A program made the translations under genes and the position numbers. Positions 8,330 through 14,962 of a DNA stretch of 23,509 nt are shown here, piece after piece. This DNA comes from CAZERD01 sp964515405 (GTDB taxonomy: Bacteria > Campylobacterota_A > Desulfurellia > Desulfurellales > CAZERD01). The notes under the pieces were generated by a model that was given only the letters and a program-made list of their open reading frames with translations, had not been told where the DNA came from and searched no databases. The first letter of the stretch is position 1; each line of letters opens with the position of its first letter. The DNA is taken from positions 1 to 23,509 of the forward strand of contig CAZERD010000018.1 in assembly GCA_964515405.1 (NCBI GenBank), read 5' to 3'.

Positions 8330-9042
8330 AGTGAGAAACTCCTGCCCAGATAGACATCCAATATGTTTGAATCCCTAATCAGTTCATCAGGTGTTCCTTC
8401 TTTGACTATTTTTCCGTCGTATAGCACATATGCCCTTTCCACTATGCTCAAGAGTTCTCTGGCGTTGTGGTCGGTTATTATTATGCCTATACCTTTGTTC
8501 TTTAGCGAGAGGATAATGTTTTTTAATTCTTCGACTATTATGGGGTCTATGCCTGCGAACGGTTCATCGAGTAACATAAATTTTGGTTTTGATGCCAAAG
8601 CCCTTGCCACTTCAACCCTTCTCCTTTCTCCCCCGCTTATGGCATAAGCTTTTACTCGTCTTATGTGGGCTATGTTAAGATCACTGAGCAGGCTTTCAAG
8701 TATTATCCTCCTTGTCTTGTGGTCCTTGTAGAGAAACTCAAGTATGCCCAATATGTTATCCTCTACATTTAAACCTCTGAATATCGAGGGTTCCTGGGGC
8801 AGGTAGGATAGCCCCATCCTCGCTCTTTTGTACATTGGCATATGGGTTATCTCGGTGTCGTCTATGAAGATTTTACCTTCGTCTGGTTTTATAAGGCCCG
8901 CTATCATGTAAAACGTGGTTGTTTTGCCAGCTCCATTTGGCCCAAGTATACCAACGATTTCACCTCTATCCATACGTATATTCACATCGGCCACGGCAAG
9001 CTTTTTTTTGTATAATTTCTTCAAATGCTCACATCTTATCAT
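8326..9042 (-). CDS. lptB: LPS export ABC transporter ATP-binding protein LptB
   Basis: ATPase that powers LptFG to extract lipopolysaccharide from the inner membrane and pass it to the Lpt bridge. It has Walker A GPNGAGKTT (residues 34-42), Q-loop YLPQEPSIFRGL, signature SGGERRR (136-142), Walker B FMLLDEPFAGID (from 155) and switch His in TDHNARE. The DEPFAGIDPI and C-terminal YLGRSF segments are characteristic of LptB rather than other ABC proteins. I chose the ATG at 9042 (238 residues, MIRCEHLKKLYKKK), which fits the family N-terminus. A TTG at 9078, with AGGA 10 bases before it, would add 12 residues and remains possible. The stop overlaps rpoN (ATGA). lptA and lptC, usually just upstream, are missing; a V4R-domain gene is there instead. 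A run of eight A at 9002-9009 (minus sense) lies early in the gene. Confidence 0.96.
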   Translation of the reverse strand: MIRCEHLKKLYKKKLAVADVNIRMDRGEIVGILGPNGAGKTTTFYMIAGLIKPDEGKIFIDDTEITHMPMYKRARMGLSYLPQEPSIFRGLNVEDNILGILEFLYKDHKTRRIILESLLSDLNIAHIRRVKAYAISGGERRRVEVARALASKPKFMLLDEPFAGIDPIIVEELKNIILSLKNKGIGIIITDHNARELLSIVERAYVLYDGKIVKEGTPDELIRDSNILDVYLGRSFSL

Positions 9043-9106
9043 AGTGTATATGTTACTAAAAATGGCGCTTTCACTCAAATTTTGTATGTCCTGAGGGGGT
9101 TCCAGC

Positions 9107-9652
9107 TTAAATTGGTTTTTTTCTTTCTTTTGCTATGAATTCACAGAACTCGTTGCCTTGAGAGATGGTCTGTACTATTTCTATATCCATAGGTTTGCCG
9201 GATAGCATCTGAGCAAAGCCGAGCATGAGCCCGGCTGTAACCTCGCAAAAGCCCTTTGTCTTTGAATAGGGAAGGAAGTGGCATTCATGCACAGTGAACT
9301 TATATTCCCCGTTTCCTGTTTTCTGTATCTCAAAGTTTGGTCCTCCCTCTCCAGAGATGAATGCTGGGATAGCTTTAAGCAGTTCTTCTTCTCTTATTTT
9401 TTTGAGCACTTCCCCGTCAAACCCCAGTATTTTCATCATCTCAGGCGGTAGTTTATTGGAGAGTATCCTTCTCAGTACTTTTGGTCCCTGAGAACCAGCA
9501 AAGAAATCTATGGTTTCTATGAGACAACTCATGACTATGACGGAGTACTTATAGCATATGTGGTTGAATACACACTCTCTGTCAACATCACCACAGTTTA
9601 CCTTCTTTGACTGTGCCGTTTCCCTCTTATTTGTCTCTGTGGTTGTTTCCAT
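9107..9652 (-). CDS. V4R (4-vinyl reductase / hydrocarbon-binding) domain protein, cysteine-rich
   Basis: Small soluble protein whose C-terminal half matches the V4R domain, a small-molecule and often zinc-binding sensory fold. The pattern HECHFLPYSKTKGFCEVTAG then GLMLGF and GNEFCEF follows the family's C...G..C...G...G...Gd..CeF order. Numbering from the ATG at 9652 (181 residues), Cys124, Cys136 and Cys170 are kept, but the fourth expected Cys is Thr162. A separate N-terminal cluster (Cys20, Cys27, Cys33, Cys43) might bind metal or act in redox sensing. The ATG at 9652 has AAGGAA at 9658-9663 and is preferred. A GTG at 9685 overlaps the roadblock stop (GTGA) but lacks a ribosome site. It lies directly behind a roadblock/LC7 gene, so the two probably act together. 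Ligand and target are unknown. Confidence 0.8.
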   Translation of the reverse strand: METTTETNKRETAQSKKVNCGDVDRECVFNHICYKYSVIVMSCLIETIDFFAGSQGPKVLRRILSNKLPPEMMKILGFDGEVLKKIREEELLKAIPAFISGEGGPNFEIQKTGNGEYKFTVHECHFLPYSKTKGFCEVTAGLMLGFAQMLSGKPMDIEIVQTISQGNEFCEFIAKERKKPI

Positions 9653-9681
9653 ATTTTTTCCTTTTCGTGATGAAAAAAACC

Positions 9682-10050
9682 TCACAATTCTAACATGCTC
9701 CTTATTTCTTTGGATATATTTTTTATGTACAGATACACGAGTCCTAGCTTTGCGTTAGAGTCTGTTAGTACTATCAATATGGCTTCGCCCCCAGCAGCGC
9801 TGAGGACTATGTATCCTTTCTCGCCTTTGACTGTTACCTGTTCTGGAGTTCCTTTTTCTAGTTCCTCAACAGCCCTTTCCCCCAAGGAGAGTAGGGCAGC
9901 GGACATAGCTGATATTCTGTCCTCCTCTAGATACGGTGGGAGCTCGCTTTCAATCATTAAACCATCTGAGCTTATAAGGGCTGCTCCTTCTATATGGGGG
10001 TCAGCGGCCTTTAGTTTTGACAATAAAGCCCCTATCTTTTTTTCGCTCAC
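9682..10050 (-). CDS. Roadblock/LC7 domain protein (MglB-like)
   Basis: The 122-residue product is a single roadblock/LC7 domain. These small alpha/beta proteins dimerise and often regulate Ras-like GTPases, as MglB does for MglA in polarity and motility. Supporting signs are the N-terminal helix plus GAALISSDGLMIESELPP, the helix EDRISAMSAALLSLGERAVE, the strand pair QVTVKGEKGYIVLSAAGGEA then ILIVLT, and the final helix after LGLVYLYIKN, all in roadblock order. Translation starts at a GTG at 10050 with an excellent AAAAGGAGGT ribosome site at 10054-10063. It is the first gene of the leftward string toward mreC. No MglA-type GTPase is in the window, so its partner is either elsewhere or is the adjacent V4R protein. 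The domain call is firm; the function is inferred only at the level of a regulatory scaffold. Confidence 0.88.
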   Translation of the reverse strand: MSEKKIGALLSKLKAADPHIEGAALISSDGLMIESELPPYLEEDRISAMSAALLSLGERAVEELEKGTPEQVTVKGEKGYIVLSAAGGEAILIVLTDSNAKLGLVYLYIKNISKEIRSMLEL

Positions 10051-10053
10051 GGC

Positions 10054-10063
10054 ACCTCCTTTT
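10054..10063 (-). promoter_or_regulatory. Strong Shine-Dalgarno site for the roadblock gene
   Basis: The minus strand reads AAAAGGAGGT, ending 3 bases before the GTG at 10050. It is one of the best matches to the anti-Shine-Dalgarno in the window and decides in favour of a GTG start for the roadblock gene, implying strong translation of the first gene of this operon. Confidence 0.8.
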
Positions 10064-10094
10064 GAGATACATTTTATTTACTCCAGCTACACAA

Positions 10095-10123
10095 GAGTTA
10101 CACCAAAAGTGTTTGTAAGTCAA
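10095..10123 (-). promoter_or_regulatory. Candidate leftward sigma-70 promoter for the roadblock-to-mreC operon
   Basis: On the minus strand, TTGACT (plus positions 10118-10123) is followed after 17 bases by TAACTC (10095-10100). The -35 box is near consensus, but the -10 box matches TATAAT poorly, so this is a weak or activator-dependent candidate. It lies about 45 bases upstream of the GTG start, with room for a short leader. No -24/-12 sigma-54 pattern was evident here. Confidence 0.4.
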
Positions 10124-10161
10124 GAAAAAACAGAATTTTACTGGTGTGGTTCCCAAGTGTT

Positions 10162-10190
10162 TTGACTTTTTAAAGCTTGTGGATTAGAAT
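10162..10190 (+). promoter_or_regulatory. Rightward sigma-70 promoter for the pncB-tatD pair
   Basis: TTGACT at 10162-10167 and TAGAAT at 10185-10190 are separated by exactly 17 bases, each one mismatch from consensus. The expected transcript start is near 10197, which leaves a leader of about 27 bases before the ATG at 10224. This argues against a TTG start at 10191, which would fall upstream of the predicted transcript start. Confidence 0.7.
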
Positions 10191-10223
10191 TTGCACGTAA
10201 TTACTGAGAGGCAGGAGAGCGTT

Positions 10224-11378
10224 ATGTTTATAGAGACAGAAAATGAAATTAAGGATGGAAGAACTACGGATGTTTATTTCTCTAGGACTGCTGAGATTAT
10301 TGCTGCTAAGAATCTGGACAAGAAAGTAAAGGCTGAGGTAAGCGTTAAATCTCTTCCACGTAATTATAAGTGGGGAGTACTGTGCGGGGTTCAGGAAGTG
10401 CTTGAACTGCTCAGGGGGGTGAGAGTAAATGTCAGATCCCTCAAAGAGGGCAGTCTATTCATGGAAAATGAACCTCTTATGGAAATAGAGGGTTATTACT
10501 CTTCTTTTGCAGTGTATGAAACAGCTATACTTGGGATACTCAGTCAGGAGTCTGGTGTGGCGACCAAGACGGCGAGGATCAGGAAAATAGCGGGTGATAA
10601 GACTGTACTGTCATTCGGTGCTCGGAGGATGCATCCGGCTGTTTCTGTTGCTATAGAAAGGGCTGCTTACATAGGCGGGTGCGACGGTGTATCCACGCTT
10701 GCTGCTGCCGAGGTGTTAGGTATATCCCCTTCTGGAACTATCCCACATGCCCTTGTTTTGCTTAGCGGGGATACGCTGAGATCTGTGGAGTATTTTGATG
10801 AGATTATAGAGAAATCCGTGCCGCGGATAGCCCTTATAGATACGTTCTCGGATGAGAAATTTGAAGCCATTAGAGTAGCGGAAGCTATGGGTAAGAGATT
10901 GTACGGTATAAGATTGGATACGCCTTCCTCGAGGAGGGGAAATTTGAGGAAGATGCTAGAGGAGATTAGATGGGAGTTGGATCTGAGAAAGCTGAACCAT
11001 GTCAGGTTGTTTGTGAGCGGAGGTCTTGATGAGGATTCCATTGCTGAACTTGTGGGGGTTGCGGATGGTTTTGGTGTTGGTACAAGCATCAGTTCTGCGA
11101 CCACCATAGACTGTTCTATGGATATAGTGGAGATAGAAGGAACACCAATGGCGAAGAAGGGTAAGTCTTCGGGTTCAAAGAGTTTGTTTGTATGTAACAG
11201 GTGCCGCAAGAGGGTTGTGGTTCCCTTTTCCACCTCACCAAAGGTTTGTGACTGCGGAGGGGAGATGGAGGATAGATTGGAGTATGTAATCAGGGAAGGT
11301 AGGTTGATGCGTCCAGTAGAGAGTGTTGAAGAGGTGAGGAGAAGGGTTTCTCTGGAGATTAGGAATGTCGGCATTTAG
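10224..11378 (+). CDS. pncB: Nicotinate phosphoribosyltransferase with C-terminal zinc ribbon
   Basis: Makes nicotinate mononucleotide from nicotinate and PRPP for NAD salvage. The 384-residue protein has the family's N-terminal mixed domain (TTDVYFSRTAEI) and the barrel with SFGARRMHP, GGCDGVSTLAAAEVLGI and SGTIPHALVLLSGDT. The barrel continues with RLDTPSSRRGNLRKML, VRLFVSGGLDE and FGVGTSISSA. A short zinc-binding knuckle follows at Cys324, Cys327, Cys342 and Cys344, as in the archaeal (Thermoplasma) type of the enzyme. The ATG at 10224 is chosen because AGGAG at 10213-10217 precedes it by 6 bases and it follows the promoter at 10162-10190. It overlaps tatD by 14 bases. Because it lies next to no other NAD gene, its pairing with tatD looks incidental. 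Confidence in family is high; whether nicotinate is the substrate rests on family. Confidence 0.95.
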   Translation: MFIETENEIKDGRTTDVYFSRTAEIIAAKNLDKKVKAEVSVKSLPRNYKWGVLCGVQEVLELLRGVRVNVRSLKEGSLFMENEPLMEIEGYYSSFAVYETAILGILSQESGVATKTARIRKIAGDKTVLSFGARRMHPAVSVAIERAAYIGGCDGVSTLAAAEVLGISPSGTIPHALVLLSGDTLRSVEYFDEIIEKSVPRIALIDTFSDEKFEAIRVAEAMGKRLYGIRLDTPSSRRGNLRKMLEEIRWELDLRKLNHVRLFVSGGLDEDSIAELVGVADGFGVGTSISSATTIDCSMDIVEIEGTPMAKKGKSSGSKSLFVCNRCRKRVVVPFSTSPKVCDCGGEMEDRLEYVIREGRLMRPVESVEEVRRRVSLEIRNVGI

Positions 11379-12147
11379 CATAATAGATACTCATTGCCAT
11401 ATTAATATGCCTGAATTTGACTCTGATCGTGATGAGGTTTTGGATAGATGCAGACGTGAAGGGGTAAAGGCTGTGATAGTGGCCTCCACCGTTGGAAGGG
11501 AGTTCCAAGGATTGATGGAGATGAGTGAGCAGTATGAGTTGCTTTACTATATGGTGGGTGTACATCCGCATGAAGCGAAGTCAGCTTCCCAGTTTGATTA
11601 TTATCTTGCGGAGACTCATTTGGAGAAAGAAAGATGCTGTGGAGTAGGCGAGATAGGTCTAGACTATCATTATGGTTTTTCTCCCCGTAATATCCAGAGG
11701 GATGTTTTTTCTAACTTCTTAGACATTGCTTTGAGTTATAATGTTCCAGTTTCTATACATTCGAGGGAGGCAACAGCCGATACTGTTGATATACTTCAGA
11801 GTAAAACGGGTTTGAGGGGAGTAATACATTGTTTCTCAGGGGACATGGTATTGTTCAAGCTTGCTCTGGATATAGGGTTGTACTTTGGAATAGGGGGTGT
11901 GTTGACGTTCAAGAATTCTGCCCTCAGGAAGGTCATAAGGGGGATACCGCTTGATAGAATTGTCGTGGAAACAGATGCTCCTTACCTTGCACCTGTTCCC
12001 GTAAGGGGTAAAAGGAATGAACCTGTTTTTTTGAAGTACATCATAGCAGAGCTTTCGGAGCTCTTGGGGATTCCCTCTGTAGAATTGTGCGATAAAATTT
12101 ATGAGAACACCCTAAAGCTTTTCTTCTCAAGGAACAATTACTCTTAG
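11365..12147 (+). CDS. tatD: TatD-family metal-dependent hydrolase/DNase
   Basis: A TIM-barrel amidohydrolase-fold enzyme; family members act as 3'-5' exonucleases in DNA repair or quality control. The 260-residue protein carries all the family signatures: metal ligands H10 and H12 in IDTHCHINM, GVHPHEAKS, GEIGLDYHY, PVSIHSREA, GVIHCFSGD and the closing VETDAPYLAPVPVRGKRNEP. The ATG at 11365 has GGAG at 11354-11357 and lies inside the end of pncB, so the two are translationally linked. Its last 21 bases overlap the 3' end of the oppositely oriented lipid-kinase gene. Its exact physiological substrate cannot be told from sequence. Confidence 0.95.
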   Translation: MSAFSIIDTHCHINMPEFDSDRDEVLDRCRREGVKAVIVASTVGREFQGLMEMSEQYELLYYMVGVHPHEAKSASQFDYYLAETHLEKERCCGVGEIGLDYHYGFSPRNIQRDVFSNFLDIALSYNVPVSIHSREATADTVDILQSKTGLRGVIHCFSGDMVLFKLALDIGLYFGIGGVLTFKNSALRKVIRGIPLDRIVVETDAPYLAPVPVRGKRNEPVFLKYIIAELSELLGIPSVELCDKIYENTLKLFFSRNNYS

Positions 12148-12978
12148 AGCTCTTTTATGGATTGTAATTCTACAAGGGGTTGTGCCTATATAGTCACCAT
12201 CCACTTGTATTGGGATGCCCGGTGTTTCTACTGTGACCCTGTCTGTGATTATATGACTGAATCGTGAGATGATGTTGTGAGAGTTGAGTGCTAACCCTAT
12301 AAAGGATAAGGCTACCCCATATGCGTTTTTTCTATTTGTGAAGCATGCATCAAGAGCTTTGGTGCTTATATCTATCATGTGGGAAATGCTGAAGCCTGCA
12401 CCGTATGTTTGGGATTTTGATACAATAAGCCATGCGGTCGTGGACTTGAATTCTCCGCTTTCTAAGTTTATAGTTTCACCATTGGAGTGTTTTAGCGCCT
12501 TTAGTCCACCTATCACATATCCCATTTTCCCTAGCTTCTTTAGCCTTTTCGTTGTCATTTTCACAGCCCGTGCGTCGAAACCTATTCCACACATCAGCAT
12601 GAAGGCTCTACCATTTACAGTGCCAGGGTGTACGAGCTTTGTTCGAGGGTTAATGAGAAAGGTGGCAGCTACTTTTGGGTTTCTTGGTATACCGAGTTCC
12701 ATCGCTATCACGGTTGTTGTGCCAGCTGGAAGTATGCCCAAGAATGTGGAGGATCCGAGTAATCCGTTTGCAACTTCATTTACTGTCCCATCGCCGCCGT
12801 ATGCTACGACTGTTCTGTAGTAGTTTCTCGTCTTTAGGGCTATTTGAGTAGCTTCTCCTGGAGCATGGGTGAAGAATACGTCGGTTTGGATGCCTGCACG
12901 GTTAAGGTATGCTTGAATTTCCCCTATTTCCTTTTTGTTGAATCTGAGGGCTTTAGGATTGGCAATGATGGCTATCAT
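12127..12978 (-). CDS. Diacylglycerol kinase-like lipid kinase (YegS/DagK family)
   Basis: Predicted soluble, membrane-associated lipid kinase of the DAGK catalytic family. The nucleotide-binding motif is GGDGTVNEVANGLLG (from residue 61), followed by LGILPAGTTTVIAMELGI, and a GIGFDARAVK strand typical of YegS/DgkB proteins. Length (283) is usual. One small departure is PAGTTTVIA where most members have PxGTxNDFA. The N-terminal IIANPKA matches the family's IxNPxxG start, with Ala in place of the Gly. It ends the leftward string from mutS2; its ATG overlaps the upstream hydrolase stop (ATGA). Its 3' end overlaps tatD by 21 bases, so the two transcripts would converge without a spacer terminator. 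The lipid substrate is unknown (diacylglycerol, phosphatidylglycerol or sphingosine-like bases have all been described in the family). Confidence 0.9.
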   Translation of the reverse strand: MIAIIANPKALRFNKKEIGEIQAYLNRAGIQTDVFFTHAPGEATQIALKTRNYYRTVVAYGGDGTVNEVANGLLGSSTFLGILPAGTTTVIAMELGIPRNPKVAATFLINPRTKLVHPGTVNGRAFMLMCGIGFDARAVKMTTKRLKKLGKMGYVIGGLKALKHSNGETINLESGEFKSTTAWLIVSKSQTYGAGFSISHMIDISTKALDACFTNRKNAYGVALSFIGLALNSHNIISRFSHIITDRVTVETPGIPIQVDGDYIGTTPCRITIHKRALRVIVP

Positions 12979-13748
12979 ACATCTACCACCATATTATCAT
13001 AGGCTGCTATCACATTCACGCCTGTGTCTTTGGATATTGTTTTAGCCACCTCCCAGGGTTTTTCTTTTAGGAATCCCATTCCGAAGTGCGTGAGTATGAT
13101 GTTCTTTGGTTTGAATACCTCCACAAACCTGTATACGTCGTTGGCGCACAAGTGTTCAAACCCTGGCGTTCTTCCTTTGAATACCGTATTCATAATGATG
13201 GTTTCCGCAGCGTACAGTTCCGGTAGCTTTTCAAAGTATAACGTGTCTGAGATGTATGCTATGTTTGTGTTCCCAACTGTGAACACGGCCCCGTAGGTTT
13301 CAACTGGGTGGAGGTGCCTGCATTTAATATTTACCGTTATGTCCCCGAAATTATGAGATCTAAACTCCTCTGCAACTATGAGGTTGAAATTGTGTCGGTT
13401 GTATTTCAGTATTACTGGGTCGTGTTCCAGTGCATCGATTGGTGCTATAACGTAGCCGCGCTTCCTTTTCCCGCCGTGGGTCATGGCTTCTATAAGTGTG
13501 TTTATGTCAGCTGAATGATCTAGGTGTCTGTGACTTAGGAATATGCAGGATATTCTTCTGGGATCTATTTTGTGCTTCACAGCGTGCACCAGAGCTCCTG
13601 GACCTGGGTCTATGACACAGAGAGCATTAGGTGTATTTATCCATATACCCCCTGACTGTCTTGTTTGTGTGAAGACGACGTATCTCCCTCCCCCTGTACC
13701 AAGAAACATTATTTGATTTCTGTCGCCTGAAAATGTGTTTATGCTCAT
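12975..13748 (-). CDS. Metallo-beta-lactamase-fold hydrolase (RNase Z-like subgroup)
   Basis: The 257-residue protein has the fold's signature HxHxDH as SHRHLDHSAD (H73, H75, D77, H78), plus the later metal ligands in LHPVETYG, AYISDT and ILTHFGMG. It begins with FLGTGGGRYVVF, a GTGxxxP-like opening, as in RNase Z-type and related single-domain hydrolases. However, the beta-CASP domain and the flexible exosite arm of tRNase Z are not seen. Possible substrates include phosphodiesters, cyclic nucleotides and other esters; I would not assign one. It sits between mtaB and the lipid-kinase gene, overlapping both by 4 bases (ATGA). Adjacent placement to a tRNA methylthiotransferase is suggestive but not proof of a role in tRNA. 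Confidence 0.87.
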   Translation of the reverse strand: MSINTFSGDRNQIMFLGTGGGRYVVFTQTRQSGGIWINTPNALCVIDPGPGALVHAVKHKIDPRRISCIFLSHRHLDHSADINTLIEAMTHGGKRKRGYVIAPIDALEHDPVILKYNRHNFNLIVAEEFRSHNFGDITVNIKCRHLHPVETYGAVFTVGNTNIAYISDTLYFEKLPELYAAETIIMNTVFKGRTPGFEHLCANDVYRFVEVFKPKNIILTHFGMGFLKEKPWEVAKTISKDTGVNVIAAYDNMVVDV

Positions 13749-14962
13749 CCGTACGCGTATTCTCCGTCAAAGTGAGTTATTGTTACGCGAGGAGTCGTTT
13801 TCTCAGTGAGTACCTTAAAGTACTCACTGGCTATTCCCACCCTGAATTGTTTTCCTTGCTTTACTATTGTTTTATCTTCAAATACCAGTTCTGTTTGTTT
13901 GCCTATGAAGCCTGAGAGTTTTTGTTTGAATTTTCTCTTGAATAACTCGATGAGCTGGCGGTGTCTTTCCTTTACTATGGGTCCCCTTTCAAGGGGTAGC
14001 TTTATGCGGGGTGCAGGTGTGTGTGTTCTTCTTGAGTAGGAGAATATATGTCCGTATGCTAATGGTAAATTCTCTATAAATCTGTATGTTTCGTGGAATT
14101 CTTTTTCTCCTTCTCCATAGAACCCAACTATTACGTCTGTTCCTACGAATATTCCTTTCTCTGATGCGTACTCCACGATGTCTCTGTACTCCTCTATGGA
14201 GTAATTCCGTCCCATTAACCTCAGTACTCTTTTAGAACCCGACTGTAGGGGTACGTGCAAGTGCATGGCAAAATTGCCCTCTGCGATTATGTCTATTAAT
14301 TCTTTGTCTACGTACATGGGTTCTATTGAGCTGAGTCTAATTCGGCTTTTTGAATGTGAAATTGTTGTTAGAAGTTTTTTGAGTTCTCTGTATGCTCCCA
14401 TGTTTGTGCCTGTCAGCACCACCTCATCAAAGGTGTTGGACAGTTTTTCCAGCTCTTCTACTATGAGCTTACAGTCCTTGTCTCTTTCTCTTCCCCTTAC
14501 AAATGGTATTATGCAGTAAGTGCAGTGGTTGTTGCACCCTTCCTGTATTTTAAGGAGGGCTCTGCTTCTGAAAGCGAATGAGCGTATTGTTTTGTCTATG
14601 GAATATGTTTTAGTATGTTCTCCGATGTCTGAAAAAGGAGAGTTGAGAACAGACTCTATCTGATGTTTGTAGGAATTTCCGAGGCAATGTATTCCTTCAG
14701 ATATGAGTTTCTCTCCGGACACATATGCATCGCATCCTGTATAGATGACGAGTGCTTCGGGGTTTTTCCTTTTCAGTCTTCTTGCGAGTAATCTGGATTC
14801 CTTTGATGCTTTTGATGTGACCGAGCATGAGTTCACGATGTATATATCGCTCCTGTCGTCCCTTATGGAAATTTCATATGTATCTTTGAGTGATTCGATC
14901 ATGATGTTTGTTTCGTATTGGTTAGTTTTGCACCCAAACGTGAAGAAAGACACTTTCCTCAA
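13745..14962 (-). CDS. mtaB: tRNA t6A37 methylthiotransferase MtaB (radical SAM)
   Basis: Adds a methylthio group to t6A at position 37 of tRNAs for ANN codons. The N-terminal UPF0004 domain has the three auxiliary-cluster cysteines: Cys11 in TFGCKTNQYET, Cys46 in VNSCSVTSKAS and Cys77 in YTGCDAY. The radical SAM cluster is CNNHCTYC (Cys143, 147, 150). SSIEPMYVD, the LHVPLQSGSKRVLRLMGRNY block and GTDVIVGFYGE are family hallmarks, and a TRAM-like domain ends the protein. The GCKxNQYET form favours MtaB over MiaB and RimO. I chose a TTG start at 14962, giving 405 residues, because the protein then begins RKVSFFTFGCKTNQ and the codon overlaps the hisB stop as TTGA, with AGGG upstream. An ATG 90 bases further upstream would add 30 residues unlike the family and inside hisB. 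Confidence 0.94.
   Translation of the reverse strand: MRKVSFFTFGCKTNQYETNIMIESLKDTYEISIRDDRSDIYIVNSCSVTSKASKESRLLARRLKRKNPEALVIYTGCDAYVSGEKLISEGIHCLGNSYKHQIESVLNSPFSDIGEHTKTYSIDKTIRSFAFRSRALLKIQEGCNNHCTYCIIPFVRGRERDKDCKLIVEELEKLSNTFDEVVLTGTNMGAYRELKKLLTTISHSKSRIRLSSIEPMYVDKELIDIIAEGNFAMHLHVPLQSGSKRVLRLMGRNYSIEEYRDIVEYASEKGIFVGTDVIVGFYGEGEKEFHETYRFIENLPLAYGHIFSYSRRTHTPAPRIKLPLERGPIVKERHRQLIELFKRKFKQKLSGFIGKQTELVFEDKTIVKQGKQFRVGIASEYFKVLTEKTTPRVTITHFDGEYAYG

Noticed and set aside
9695..10165. Open frame of 156 codons on the plus strand reaching into the intergenic region
   Set aside because: It is antisense to the roadblock gene. Its last part lies in the region carrying both promoters, and the Ser-rich translation looks like a shadow.
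10051..10223. A riboswitch or small RNA in the intergenic region
   Set aside because: The predicted rightward leader is only about 27 bases and the leftward one about 40. No stable hairpin or known aptamer pattern was visible.
10667..11374. Long open frame (235 codons) on the minus strand
   Set aside because: It lies entirely antisense to the nicotinate phosphoribosyltransferase gene, has no family resemblance, and the plus frame has clear domain motifs and a promoter.
12146..12153. AGAGCTCT palindrome followed by a few T, as a possible terminator between tatD and the lipid-kinase gene
   Set aside because: The perfect 8-base palindrome leaves no loop and the stem is too short for an intrinsic terminator.
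12284..12820. Open frame of 178 codons on the plus strand
   Set aside because: It is the antisense shadow of the lipid-kinase gene; the translation has no recognisable domain and lacks a ribosome site.
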